Source: Annona cherimola
Taxonomy: Eukaryota; Streptophyta; Magnoliopsida; Magnoliales; Annonaceae
DNA: 64,000 nt
NCBI GenBank assembly: GCA_030490835.1
Contig: CM059972.1
Location: 15,229,764-15,293,763 of the forward strand
Reading direction: 5' to 3'
In this document: piece by piece, positions 36,171-47,604 of the stretch
Layout: the number at the start of each line of letters is the position of its first letter
Position numbering within the stretch: position 1 is the stretch's first letter
Made by a program: the position numbers and the translations under genes
The notes under the pieces: model-generated
What the model was told of the DNA's origin: nothing
What the model saw: only the letters and a program-made list of their open reading frames with translations
Databases searched by the model: none

Positions 36171-36514
36171 AGTGGAAAATATCTTTTTTCTTTCAACTGG
36201 TCATAGAAGATCATTCAGCTTAAATGAAATAAGATGAGGAAATTAAATAAGTTATGATTAAGTTATTTTGTATAAGGAAATAAAAAATTATATTAACAAT
36301 AAGAAAAATAATATTAGAAAAGAAAAATTAAGATTATCGTGTATTAAAAATAGAATATTAATTAGAAATTTTTGAAAATAAAAAATTTATCTCATTCACA
36401 TTTTATTCCAATTGGATGACTAAGGAAAACAATATCCTTATAGAACCAACCATTTTTTTTTTTAAATATCCTTAGAGAACTAAACTTTTTTAAAGCATTT
36501 TTTTCAGCCATGAA

Positions 36515-37590
36515 TAGGGGTGCAACTTGGTACCGGGTTGGTCCGAACCCACCCGACCCGGTACCAAAACCAAAAAATGAGTTTTATTTTAAAGATTTTT
36601 TCCAAAAAAGACCCGGTTTCAACCCGACCCGTAGAAATCCGAAACCAAACCTGCGCTCGCACCAACCCGGTACCAAAACCCGACCCGGTCCGAACACGGT
36701 GTAATTTATATAATTTTTTCATAAATTATACATGTTTTTTAGTTTTTTGGAAACTTTGGAGACATGAATTCATTTGAATTTTGAATTTGTTTAAAAGTGG
36801 ATGTAAACTTATTTAAACTTAAGATTTGTTTATATTGTCATTTTAAATTTGGATTGCACTTAAATTAGATTGGAATGTTGAACCATTATTCTTAGTGTAT
36901 TTAAATTTAGTTGCTTTGAATAACTGTTATGTGGATTATGTTTGAATTTGAGTTGACATGATAAATCTATTTCATATTATACTTTCTGTTAGTATGAGAA
37001 ATCTGTTAGTTTGAATTTCAGATTATAGTATAAATTTGATTCATATTTTAAGTTTATTGGTATGACAAGTGGTCAATTTCTATTTTAGCAATTTTTATGA
37101 TAAATATTCAGTTTGAATTCAATTTCAGCAATTTGTATGATAGTGTTTAGTTTCAACTACAATAGTTGGTATGATATGTTTCTATTTGCTACACTTGAGT
37201 CATTTCCGTTAACTATTAAATAGAAGTGACCAACTGGTCAGAAAACTAAGTAATTTGTCATTTATTTGTGGCTATAGGGTGCTGAAAAATTGCTTGCAGA
37301 GTTCATTCAAAGAATATTGCAAAATTCAGGATGATGTTGCAAAATTCTTTGAAAAGATGTTGTGGAATTCAGCGTAAGGCTTGACTTCATAAACACAGGT
37401 ATATATATTCCAATAATTTCTTTTAGATTACAATTAAATTTGGAAAAAAAAATAATTTATTGGTAACCCGAATTCTAACCCAAAACCAAACCAAAACCAA
37501 TCGAACCCGGTCCGAACCCGGATTAAATTCTTAGGATTTGGGTTTGGGTTCACTCCAACCCGGTATAACTCGACCCGAGTTGCACCCCTA
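36515..37590 (+). mobile_element. Non-autonomous hAT element, copy 2
   Basis: It starts TAGGGGTGCAACTTGG and ends CCGAGTTGCACCCCTA. The flanking 8-bp duplication is GCCATGAA (36507-36514 and 37591-37598). Subterminal arrays of ACCCGG/CCCGAC hexamers stand at both ends. The AT-rich interior matches copy 3 (59865-61269) in the opposite orientation but lacks a segment of roughly 300 bp that copy 3 keeps next to this end. No transposase frame. Confidence 0.92.
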
Positions 37591-37598
37591 GCCATGAA

Positions 37599-38277
37599 TC
37601 TCGTGGGCATAGTAAGCATGGAACTTTTTAATCTTTTTTATGGAGGAAACATGGAAATAAGAAGATGGCATATTAAAATTTCCACATGAACTTAAAAATA
37701 TAATGGTAGAGAAAGAACTTTTGAAGAAGGTAATAAATGCACCACCAATTAGGCCAAGCCCTCCCAAAGGGGTAAGCAGTAAGCTTCTGTCCATCTTGAA
37801 GCTGTCTATTCTATTTTTTAAAATTATTTATTTAAAATTTCTTTTAAAAATTAGAACAAGCGGATTTTTTTTCCGCGGCGCATTGAACCGCAAAAGGACG
37901 AAGACAACTGGCCTCACGCATCTCCATATGGTATGGTCAATGGACGACAAGCAGCGTGGCATTCTTTCTATTACATTTGTATCTGTCCCGTTAAAAATCA
38001 AAATAGCTATCTGATCATCAAGTGCAGGCTCCTGTATTATACAGACAATGGTAAATTCACGATGATTTGAAGACAATAGCGGCCTTGCACGGGTAATTTA
38101 CGTTCCCAGATTGTATTATCTGATGAATAGAGACATGGAGATATATCCGCCAATCAAAATTGTAGCTGCTGCCTTTTCTCTCGTCTTTCATGTATGTCTT
38201 GTTGTGGTAATTCGTCGTAAAATAATTATTGAGTCAATAAATGACATTAAATGTAACACAAGTTAACGAAAAACCCT
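37599..38277. other. Spacer between hAT copy 2 and a fold-back element
   Basis: A minus-strand frame near 37700-37780 reads TPLGGLGLIGGAFITFF, which looks like a membrane segment, but no family or splice structure was recognised. Nothing else is supported. Confidence 0.35.
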
Positions 38278-38286
38278 CTAGAAACT

Positions 38287-38704
38287 GGAGCTCAATTCAG
38301 TGCACCCGGGTGCATTCAGCCTCAATGCACCCGGGTGCACTGCACCTATTTTTTTTTATTTTTTTTTATTTTTTTCATGAAGCTGTTAATATAGATTTAT
38401 TTAACATATGTATTAATTTTTACTATTTTTGGAGATTTTTAGATATTTTTAGATATTTTTTTTAGATTTTTAAAAATCAGTGGCATTTTTCGTAATTTTA
38501 AATTACCGAAAATGCCACTGATTTTTAAAAATCTAAAAAATATATCTAAAAGTCTCCAAAAATAGTAAAAATTGATACATATGTTAAATAAACCTAGATT
38601 AACCATTGTATAAAAAAAAAATTTAAAAAAAAATAAAAAAAATAGGTGCAGTGCACCCGGGTGAATTGAGGCTGAATGCACCCGGGTGCACTGAATTGGG
38701 CTCC
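38287..38704. mobile_element. MULE-type fold-back element with TGCACCCGGGTGCA ends, copy 1
   Basis: The whole 418 bp is a palindrome with arms of about 190 bp and a tip near 38480-38520 (GTGGCATTTTTCG ... CGAAAATGCCAC). The ends read GGAGCTCAATTCAGTGCACC and the complement. The flanks CTAGAAACT (38278-38286) and ATAGAAACT (38705-38713) match at 8 of 9 positions, so a 9-bp duplication of the Mutator type is likely. Each arm carries two copies of the GCACCCGGGTGCA palindrome. Confidence 0.85.
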
Positions 38705-38713
38705 ATAGAAACT

Positions 38714-40185
38714 TATAACCGAAAATCTACATAAACTCACTATTTTTTACATAAAAAATATTTTTTTTGATTTTGCGTAAAAATTTTCAGTTTATATTTT
38801 AGTTCTAACTTTTATTTGAAATTTATAAATTTTATTATAGACAAAATTTTCAAGTTTTATAAGTACTTTTGTTAATTGATTACTGGTTTAACAATAGTTT
38901 TATGATGGAATATAATATCGGAAATTTTTTGCAAAAATATAAAAGCAACCTCAAATGTGTGCTTGTACATAAAAAAAAAAAGTTGTTGTCAAGAGCAATT
39001 CGGTGAAAACTCGAGGCAATGCGTGTAAATAAACCAGATCTTGTGCACATGACTGTTGTCGGTGCCAAAAACACGCAAAGATTCGGATGTTTCAGACGCG
39101 GCAGCGGCAGCGGCAGATTCGGAAGGTAATGCGACAGAATAGGGATAATATGCACCGTAAATTTCTTTTTCCCCGAGTAACTGCACCTTAAAATGATATA
39201 TTATGATTTACTTTTACTGAATTTCGCCTAAAATGATATAATTATTTGCCGTTCGATTGCATATAAACTATTTTCGAGTATTTATTTTGGCAGTATTGTG
39301 GACTACGAATCCAATTTCCCACAGAAATCATTTCGGTGCGGGAACGATATGGGTAAACCGTGGCAATGACCAATAGGAAGACTCCGACCCGTTATCGCAG
39401 CAATCGATTTCCAAAAGCAGATCTCAACCGTTCACTAGAAACGCCAGTTGATAAAAGGGAGAACTTCTATAGAAATGGTTCCATGATTGTCATTTTGATT
39501 GATGTGCCACATATGATTTATACATCACGGTTTTTGTAAAATGAAGGAAGACAACGTAACTTTTACAATTAAATCAAGAGGATATAATATGTGCTCGATT
39601 TCAAAACCAAGACTAGTGCCTAAAGGGATAAAGCTCTCGACCACCTATACTAATCGTAAGTGACTTTAAAAATAAAAAACTATGTCAAAACTAAGAAAGG
39701 TAATCCCATATACACCTCAAATTACAAACTAGATACTGTGGTTCAGTTATTTATAAATCTTCTAAAATAATATTGTAAAATGAAGGTATTTTTGCAAATA
39801 CATGTATGTAATTTTGATGCTATTGCATATCTCTTTTGTGAAATTGCAAATAACCCCTTCATATTTAACAAAATCCATAGTAAATCTACATATACTTTTA
39901 GATACTTAGATTTTCATTCTCGTCTATTTAAAAATGTTCAAAATAGCCGATTATACCCGTTGTTGTTAAAACTATGTATGCACATTGCAAAAAAAAAAAA
40001 AAAACCCTAAAATAAATTCTAACGCAAATACTTGTGAAAAAATTCAAAAGGAGTTATAAAATGGAGTTCAAATATTTTGATATTATTTCAAAACAGACTA
40101 GGAACCGCATTTTTTTATTTCACATATAAAATAGATTCACAAAATTAGGTTGGGTTTATTTTGCAATATTCTAAAACTTTAAGAT
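38714..40185. other. Intergenic DNA with one unassigned frame
   Basis: A minus-strand frame at 38989-39186 reads EKEIYGAYYPYSVALPSES, then a short alanine run and SETSESLRVFG. The composition looks coding, but no family, promoter or splice partner was found. The rest is AT-rich spacer. Confidence 0.35.
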
Positions 40186-40189
40186 GAGC

Positions 40190-40572
40190 GATCCTGTTAG
40201 TTTGAGCAAAGCAAATGTTCCGCTTAGTCTACTTCAAAAAATTCATTTATAATAATTTTTTTATTTTTTCTTCATACACTTGTTTATTTAAATGTATTTA
40301 ACATATAAACTAAAATTTATTATTTTTAGATTTGTGTATATATATTTTTAGATTTTTAAAGATATGAATATTTTAAATACATATACATATATAGATAATT
40401 ACAAATCTAAAAAAAATATATGAATATCCAAAAATGATAAAACTTGACTTATATGTTAAATACACTTAAATAAACAAGTGTATGAAAAAAAAAACAAAAA
40501 AAATTGTTGTAAATGAGTATTTGAAGGTGGGCTAAGCATGAGATTTGCTTAGCCCTAACTAACAAGATTATT
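40190..40572. mobile_element. Fold-back MITE, CTTAGCT-ended type
   Basis: It starts GATCCTGTTAGTTTGAGC and ends GCTTAGCCCTAACTAACAAG. The arms pair throughout and include TATTTAAATGTATTTAACAT and its complement. Uninterrupted sister of 34795-35486. Confidence 0.75.
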
Positions 40573-40719
40573 CTTTAAACTTAAATAGCTTTATTTTACA
40601 TAGGTCTAAACTTTGAACCACAAAATCATTTACAATTAAACTAAGCTAGAGAACTATTTTGTCAACACATGAGATTACATATTATCTGCGAGGCACTAAT
40701 AAAAGGCTGCGTTTATTAA

Positions 40720-40985
40720 GGGTGTGTTTGGTAATGAATAAAATTTTTGATAAAAAATTTTAAAGAGAAAAAATTGTCAAATAATGTGATATGATAGAGG
40801 TAATGATGAGTAGTAAAGAGGAAAAAGTTAAAATAGATAAGTTAGTTGTGTGGATAGTTGTGTAGAAATGATTGAAAAGTAGGGTAGTTGTATAAGAAAA
40901 TGTGAAAAAATGATTAAAAAATATGATAGTTGTAGAGAGTAAAAAGTTTTAACTTGACATTTTCTATTAATTGCCAAACACACCC
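40720..40985. mobile_element. Tourist-like MITE
   Basis: It starts GGGTGTGTTTGGTAATG and ends ATTGCCAAACACACCC, flanked by TAA on the left and TTA on the right. The interior is homologous to 32795-33075 in the opposite orientation. It lies about 700 bp upstream of the TBL gene. Confidence 0.8.
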
Positions 40986-41690
40986 TTAAAAAAAAGAAAA
41001 AAAGAAAAAAGAGGCTGCGTGTGCAATCAAATTTCCAAGGGATAAAGCTACAGCAAAGGAAAGCATCTTCGCCAGCCGCAATTCACCAAAATTCAGAGTT
41101 AAAGGAACAAAACCAATTACTTCATGAAAAACATAATTTTAGGACCATTGTACAACACGCAGTCGTCACGAATTTTTAAGAGATTGAAGAAGTAGGATCA
41201 CTTGATAAACGGCTAGAATACAACTGTATAGAATTGGATGTGGATGAGAAAGATTTTTGATTAAAAAAAAACTTTTCGCTGTTTCTAAATCGATCTTTCA
41301 TTTTTGAGAACATAATATCCGTATTTTTCCATTTTTAGTATTAAATTTTTTATTTTGAATATAATTATTTCTTATTTCTTTTTTTGATAGCAATTACTTG
41401 TTATTTCTCTTATACTTCTCGAATAACATTCCAACCCATTACATCTGTTCCCATTGGATATCCTGAACAGGCGAAGCACGCATCCAATAAACAAGCAAGC
41501 GTGCGCGGTCAGAAAAAAGGCCAAAAACCCATACAAAATAATTCGCATGAATCTCTACTTCCCTCACATGCACACAAGCATAAAACCACCCTCACAAAAC
41601 ACAAAAAAAAAAAGAAGAAAGAAGAAAAGCAGAAAAGCCCAACTTTATATCCATCCCTCCCCGCCCCCCGCCCCCCGCCCCCTCTCTCTC

Positions 41691-44600
41691 ATGGCTGCTT
41701 CTCCTTCTTTTCCTGTTTTTGGCATTGCTGCTACTCTCTATCTGGTCCTCCTGCAGGCCTTGGTAGCAAGAACTGCTCTTATTGCCAGCTTCCACCACCA
41801 TCACCATCAGCTGAATAGGAAGAGGCCCAACTTGCGAGCGAACCAAACTAGTTGTGATTTGTTCAGCGGCAGCTGGGTGCGCGACTCCTCCTATCCTCTC
41901 TACCAGTATTCCACCTGCCCAGTCATCGACTCCCAGTTCAATTGCCAAATGTTCGGCCGGCCCGACACAGATTACCAGGGATATAGATGGCAACCCTCCA
42001 ACTGCGAGCTTCCCAGGTTCGTCTCAGATCCTTCCACAAGAAAAATCAAGGAAAAAACCATTTTTAGAATTATCATTTGGTTAATGCTTGTGGGTGGGTT
42101 GGGCGGGGCTGCTTTTGTCTAGCTCTATACATCAATGAACAAAGAGATTAGCTGGAGATATTATTTTTATGAAGTGTAAATTTGCCCCAATTTTGTGAAT
42201 GACTTGATGATGGTGTTTCATGGTAGGTGTTCCTGATTTTTTGTAGATTGTTAGCATTTCAGGTTTGATGGGCTGGCGTTTCTATTGAGAATGAGAGGGA
42301 AGAAAGTGATGTTTGTGGGGGATTCCCTAGGTCGAAACCAGTGGGAGTCATTGATTTGCATGACTTATTCCTCTGTCCGGCAATCACAGACACAGCTCAT
42401 TCGAGGAGACCCAATTTCCGTATTTAATTTCATTGTAAGTGATTTGGGGAATTCTCATGGATTGACGAGAAGTTATTATTGTGGGGATGATGATGACAAT
42501 AGCTGTGAGTAGCGTTTTTCATGATTTGTTGCAGGACTATGGAGTGTCGATTTCATACCACCGGGCGCTATTTCTGGTGGATATCGATATAATCCAAGGG
42601 CGACGGATTTTGAAATTGGATGAAATTGGTGAGAATGCGAATTACTGGAGGGATGCTGATATCTTGTCCTTCAATTCTGGTCATTGGTGGACACACACTG
42701 GAAATCTCCAGGGGTGGGTGGATGTGTGATTCAAATGGCATTTGTTTGATTGAATTGTTTTGAACTCGAAAACACATTCATTAATGTGAATTGATTGGAT
42801 TACAGATGGGATTACATCGAACAAGGGGGCTCTTATTACTCAAACATGGACCGTTTGTCTGCATTTCAGACGGGGATGACAACCTGGGCAAAATGGGTGG
42901 ATGGCAATGTGGATATAAGCAGAACAAAGGTGTTTTTCCAAGGAATCTCTCCCACTCATTACGAGTGAGTCTTTCTCTGCCTTCTTTCTCTTTGTTAATA
43001 CCGTTCGGCGATCATTTCCCGCTAGCCGAACCAATTTCAATATCAAACTTGCGAAAGGTTGCTCGCATAGGCATCGATCCTAATGATGCCCATAAATGAT
43101 GGTGGATGATCCGAAAATCATTGGGGGACTTTAATCTCTCCTTTGATTTGGGCTGTAGCAACACACCTCCTTCGAAGACTAGCATCTTGGTGGCCCAGCT
43201 ATCAGAGTATATATATATACATATTTTTTTTTAGATGAAAACAGCTATCAGTAATTTTAATTCATCTTCTAGGTTGTCTTTTACGAGAGTCCAACCCAAA
43301 AAGATATCAGATTGAGAGACATCATGGCCATTAGACCACGCGATTTTTTTAAGTATCAAGTATTTATTGATTTCTGATCGTGTTGGTATCATCGATCATA
43401 GTCCTGTTAAAGTATTTGAAGTTTTGCTTTCCCTCCTTCAAAATTTAAAAAGGGATTCGGGTTCCTAAGACAATGAAAAGTTGCATAGAGATGAAATGAT
43501 GCTTCAGATATCTATAGCAGAATCCATATCTTTGTGACAGTGGGCCCCGGTGCATTCGATTGATTGAAAGCAAAGAAAGTAAAGAAGAGAGGATCGAAAT
43601 GTTATGGAACGATGAAAACGAGAAACGCATTACAAGCCAAAACACCTGCTGTCATTGAGGCAAAAGCCACAATCAGCCCTACAGGTTGCAGGTTGCAGGT
43701 TGCCGTGCTGCTTCAATTGAAAAAGGGTGTGTGAGAAAAGCCCGCGTTAGGAGGATTGTGCATTTAGAAGTTTGGAATCACTACTGTCTCCCCATCAGTT
43801 AAGACACACGAGGAGTGTTTTGTAGTGATGCACCGTTTTGCTAGTTCTATAAAATAAAAAAATAAAGAAAAATAGTTCTTTAGAATTTATTCATTCAAGC
43901 TTTTTTTGAAGTTCAAACATATATAATTTATTGATTAGATAACAATAATCTGTCTTATTTGTTTTTAAATTAGTAATGATAAATTTAAAAAGTATTTAAA
44001 TTAAAATTTAAGGGGTTATTTTTATTTAGACCCTTATATTGAGGGAGTTTGACTAATATTGCATTTATATCTCTAAGTTTACTGAAATTGTAAACATTTT
44101 TATAAAGTTTATATAAAATTATAAGTGTCTTTTGCTGTTAAGATGCCATTAGAATTTTGTGTAAAATGATGATAATTTCATTTAAGTCAAGTGATATACT
44201 TGCGATTTTTGCAAATGTTGTAAGAATATTTGCAAAAAATTTAAAAAATAATATATAAATATATAAAATAATAAAATAGCAAATACATCTATAATATTTA
44301 GAAAAGTCGCTAGTATATTACTTTAGTCAAACAGACATTATCATTATTTTATAGAAAATTCTAAGGGTATCATAATGAGAGTGATAAATTTTCAATTTTA
44401 TGCAAATGTTATGACATATTTGTAATTTCAGAAAATTTGTGGACATATATGCAATCTTGGCCACACCTCTTAGGCATATTTACAAATATCCTTTTAAAAA
44501 TATTTCACAAACTTTATTCAATAACTATTTAGAACTTCATTCCCAAAGAAAAAAAAGAAAAATATTGTCAATTGCACTACTATGGTTCTTGACAAGTCCA

Positions 44601-46469
44601 CTTAGGTTAATTTTATAGACATGTTACCTTTAGATTGTGGGCCTTGTGATCATGAGACCAATAGGTTTGACGATGGATATAAACCTCAAAAATTGAAGAT
44701 TTAATAAAATCGATTTTCTTGAATCTATCCGATAACCTTTTAAAATTTTCAAGTCCTTTGCATCATTCCACCCATCAATTATTAAGATTTAGGATACAGG
44801 CGCTGCAGATATATCTTAATCATGTCCTGTTGTGACGAGGAATCTGCTTAAAATTAACGGGCTAGAAGTTTGAGCGGTAAAAATAATTTGTAACAATCTT
44901 GTGAGGAGGGCGGTTTTGCAATATTTTATTGGAAAAAAATTGAAAAATCATGAAAGAATGAGTGGGTAAATTTAAATTGAGGTAGAATTAATTGAACGTG
45001 TTTGAATCTGGAGAGAGAACAAATCTATGCTCCTTACGCTTGAAAAGATAGCCAGATGTCTTGTGTCTTTAGCGGCTGCGTGCGTAGTCACTGCTTCTAT
45101 AAAAACCAATGCTGCCGCCTGCCGGTAAAAGTCTTTGAGCTTAGGTGTAAGCAGCGCGTTAGTGTCAGGAATATTGGAGTACAGGTAGACTTTTCTGCTG
45201 GTCCGTCACGTTCAATTATTGGCCGGAGGAAGGAGGATGGTTAGGCCTGCTCCCTCATTCTGCTTTTTCCCATTTTGAGAGGAGAGGAGGAAGGGTGTAA
45301 AGAAAACGAAAAAAATTTCAGAGAATACGAACCATGATATAACGGATGACTTTTTAAAACATATGTCACTCTTCATCCAAGTGGTGACGTGAGTGTGCAG
45401 GAACTGGGATTCGTGTTGATTAGAGTTAATTTAAGTTGAGGCATTTGTCTTTTTTAAGTTTATCTTAGAGTATACTTCTTGTGTTGTCGATAAAAAATAC
45501 GTATGCAAACAATAATTAATAAAATTAGAATTTGTAAGATAATTTGGTCCACTCTCTTCTTTTTTCCCCTTTCCTATTCTGGCATCCAAAAAGGAAGTCC
45601 TTGCGTTGCCTCATTAACGCTATTATCTGATAATGATCAAAATGGGTGATGTGGGTCATTTAGTTAAGCGACTCAGATCATTGCATGAGTGCTTCTCAGA
45701 CGCCAACAGGAAATTCTTTCTAGTTAAAATATCTCTACCCAGTAGAATTCTTCGATTGTTGTTAGCCTATTTGGATTCTGGACAGAACCAGAATTTTCGG
45801 GCGTGGTCACTAAAACCTCTGCTCTGCCCTGCCTCGTAGCTGGCATCATTAGTTTTTATTTACCCTTTTTCTTTCGTCCATCCTTTCTGTCTTTTGTCAA
45901 AAAAGTAGGAAGAAATGCTTTACTACTATGCTTTGAAACAAGACAGAAGCCGTCTACAAGACATGCGACCTGACGTACAAAAGAAAGCCACATTTATGTC
46001 TTTTTTGTTTTTTTCTCCTGGCTCCATTTGGTTTAATTTCATTTAATAAATAAATAAATCATATTTAATGAATATTTTTTTTTTTAAAAAAAAAAACTTG
46101 ATGTATATAGATGTATAGATACTAACGTTTCAAGCTATTTGTTGCAGCCCTACCGAATGGAGTAGAGCAGTTTCAAAGAATTGCTATGGTGAGACGCAGC
46201 CTGTTAGTGGCTATGTCTATGCCGGAGCTTATCCTGATCAAATGAGAATTGTCAGAGCTGTGATTAGTGAGATGAGCAAACCCACTTTTTTGTTGGACAT
46301 AACCACACTTTCGGCACTTAGGAAAGATGGGCATCCCTCCATTTACAGTGGAGATTTGGGTCCGCAGCAAAGGTCCAATCCTGATAGATCTGCCGACTGT
46401 AGCCATTGGTGCTTACCAGGCCTCCCTGACACATGGAATGAACTATTTTATACGGCCCTATTTTACTAA
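41691..46469 (+). CDS. TBL: Trichome birefringence-like O-acetyltransferase (five exons)
   Basis: Exons: 41691-42016, 42263-42434, 42535-42713, 42806-42964, 46148-46469. All junctions are GT-AG and keep one frame of 385 residues. Residues 1-33 are a signal or anchor segment, followed by a His-rich patch. The TBL (PMR5N) domain starts at C55 (CDLFSGSWV) with the conserved Cys pattern to residue 109. The DUF231 part holds the catalytic [12 protein letters not shown] (GDS 128-130), [11 protein letters not shown], and near the C-terminus [16 protein letters not shown], the D362xxH365 pair. TBL proteins are Golgi enzymes that move acetyl groups onto wall polysaccharides such as xylan, mannan or pectin; which one is not shown by the sequence. 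The last intron is 3.2 kb and the CT-rich leader (41640-41690) is typical of plant genes. No lesion was seen. Confidence 0.95.
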
Positions 46470-47599
46470 GATTCTTCCTGTCAACTTTCTTCTTCCTTTG
46501 CCTTAGCCACATTGTATTCGTGCTTATTAATTTTTTTTCTCCAATGCACTCTAACCTCAAAATTTGGAAATTTATGCAACAATAGAAAGTTAACAATCCA
46601 CTTTAGTACAATAATGTGCAATGTTGTAGTCTGATCATTCCATTTTCATATTCATTTAAGCCTATTGTGTTTTCTTGATTGCGCCTTCATTAACAAACGG
46701 ATGTAAATGCAAACTTTTACATCTTTTTCCCATTCAGATGATCAGATCTATGTGTGGATGTTGTTGGCAAATATCATTTTCTCTGTAAACAATAATGTTT
46801 CTATGTGTGGATGTTGTTAGCAAATATCATTCTCTCTGTGAACAATAATGTTAATGTGAAACGCAAAATTCATGGTGGGATCATGTGGCTTCGTAGATGA
46901 TCATTTTACTCACTAGTATTATGGTTCATTTGCAAAGGAATATGGGAAGGGAATTGTGCTGCATCTTAATGGTTTGGCAAGGTTTATATCATGATCCTGA
47001 TTCAATGTAGTTCCCTTCGAAGTCTTATACAGGTTGGCCCGTTAAGTCTGAAGAATTTATCTCAATAAGGTATCTTGCAGGGTTAACAGAGGGCCCTTAT
47101 TGGTATCTTATTTCTTGTTACGATGATCTTCACTCAGGGTCTAGGTTTCTCAAGTTGCAGAGTAGCGCAGTTTTGGATACTTCAGGGATGAGCTCCCTCA
47201 CTTCGTAGGAAAATTTAGTTGAGACAATCATGACTACCATTTTCATAATTCTTGTTGTATTTATAAAGTGCGATAATGAGGTATGATATATGGCCATTAC
47301 AAATCATGACAAGGCAAACCAGCGCCTTTTGTTCCTACTACTCAGGCCACAATCCCCTCTCAACTGCCTTGACAGCATGTTAACCAAAGTGCTTGCTCTG
47401 AGTCCCCTATGAGGCTTTAGAGATTCAGCCTCCCTATTTCTCAGATGCTACAGTGATCTTTAACTACGCGTTTGTTCCTACCGTTCCTCTCAGAACTAGC
47501 TTGGCTCTGTAGGTTGAGCGTAGGAAATTATCCGAGCAAAGAAGTCATGTCTTCCATGCATCTACCGTCTGTCAATGGCAGTCCCAACAGCCTGACTTG
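46470..47599. other. 3' flank of the TBL gene and unassigned DNA
   Basis: A short direct repeat (CTATGTGTGGATGTTGTT...GCAAATATCATT) occurs at about 46749 and 46801, period about 52 bp. The stretch 46900-47600 looks like decayed coding or retroelement sequence, but no domain could be named. Confidence 0.4.
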
Positions 47600-47604
47600 C
47601 CTCC

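Noticed and set aside
36510..36777. Pro/Arg-rich frames on both strands, also at 37434-37619, 59811-59999 and 61076-61264
   Set aside because: They arise from ACCCGG hexamer arrays at hAT ends and are not proteins.
13868..40572. Fold-back palindromes as possible MIR genes
   Set aside because: The hairpins are over 300 bp, near-perfect along their length and present in many copies, which is typical of MITEs rather than microRNA precursors.
41592..41993. 133-codon minus-strand frame
   Set aside because: It is a shadow of the first TBL exon; the plus strand carries the conserved TBL residues.
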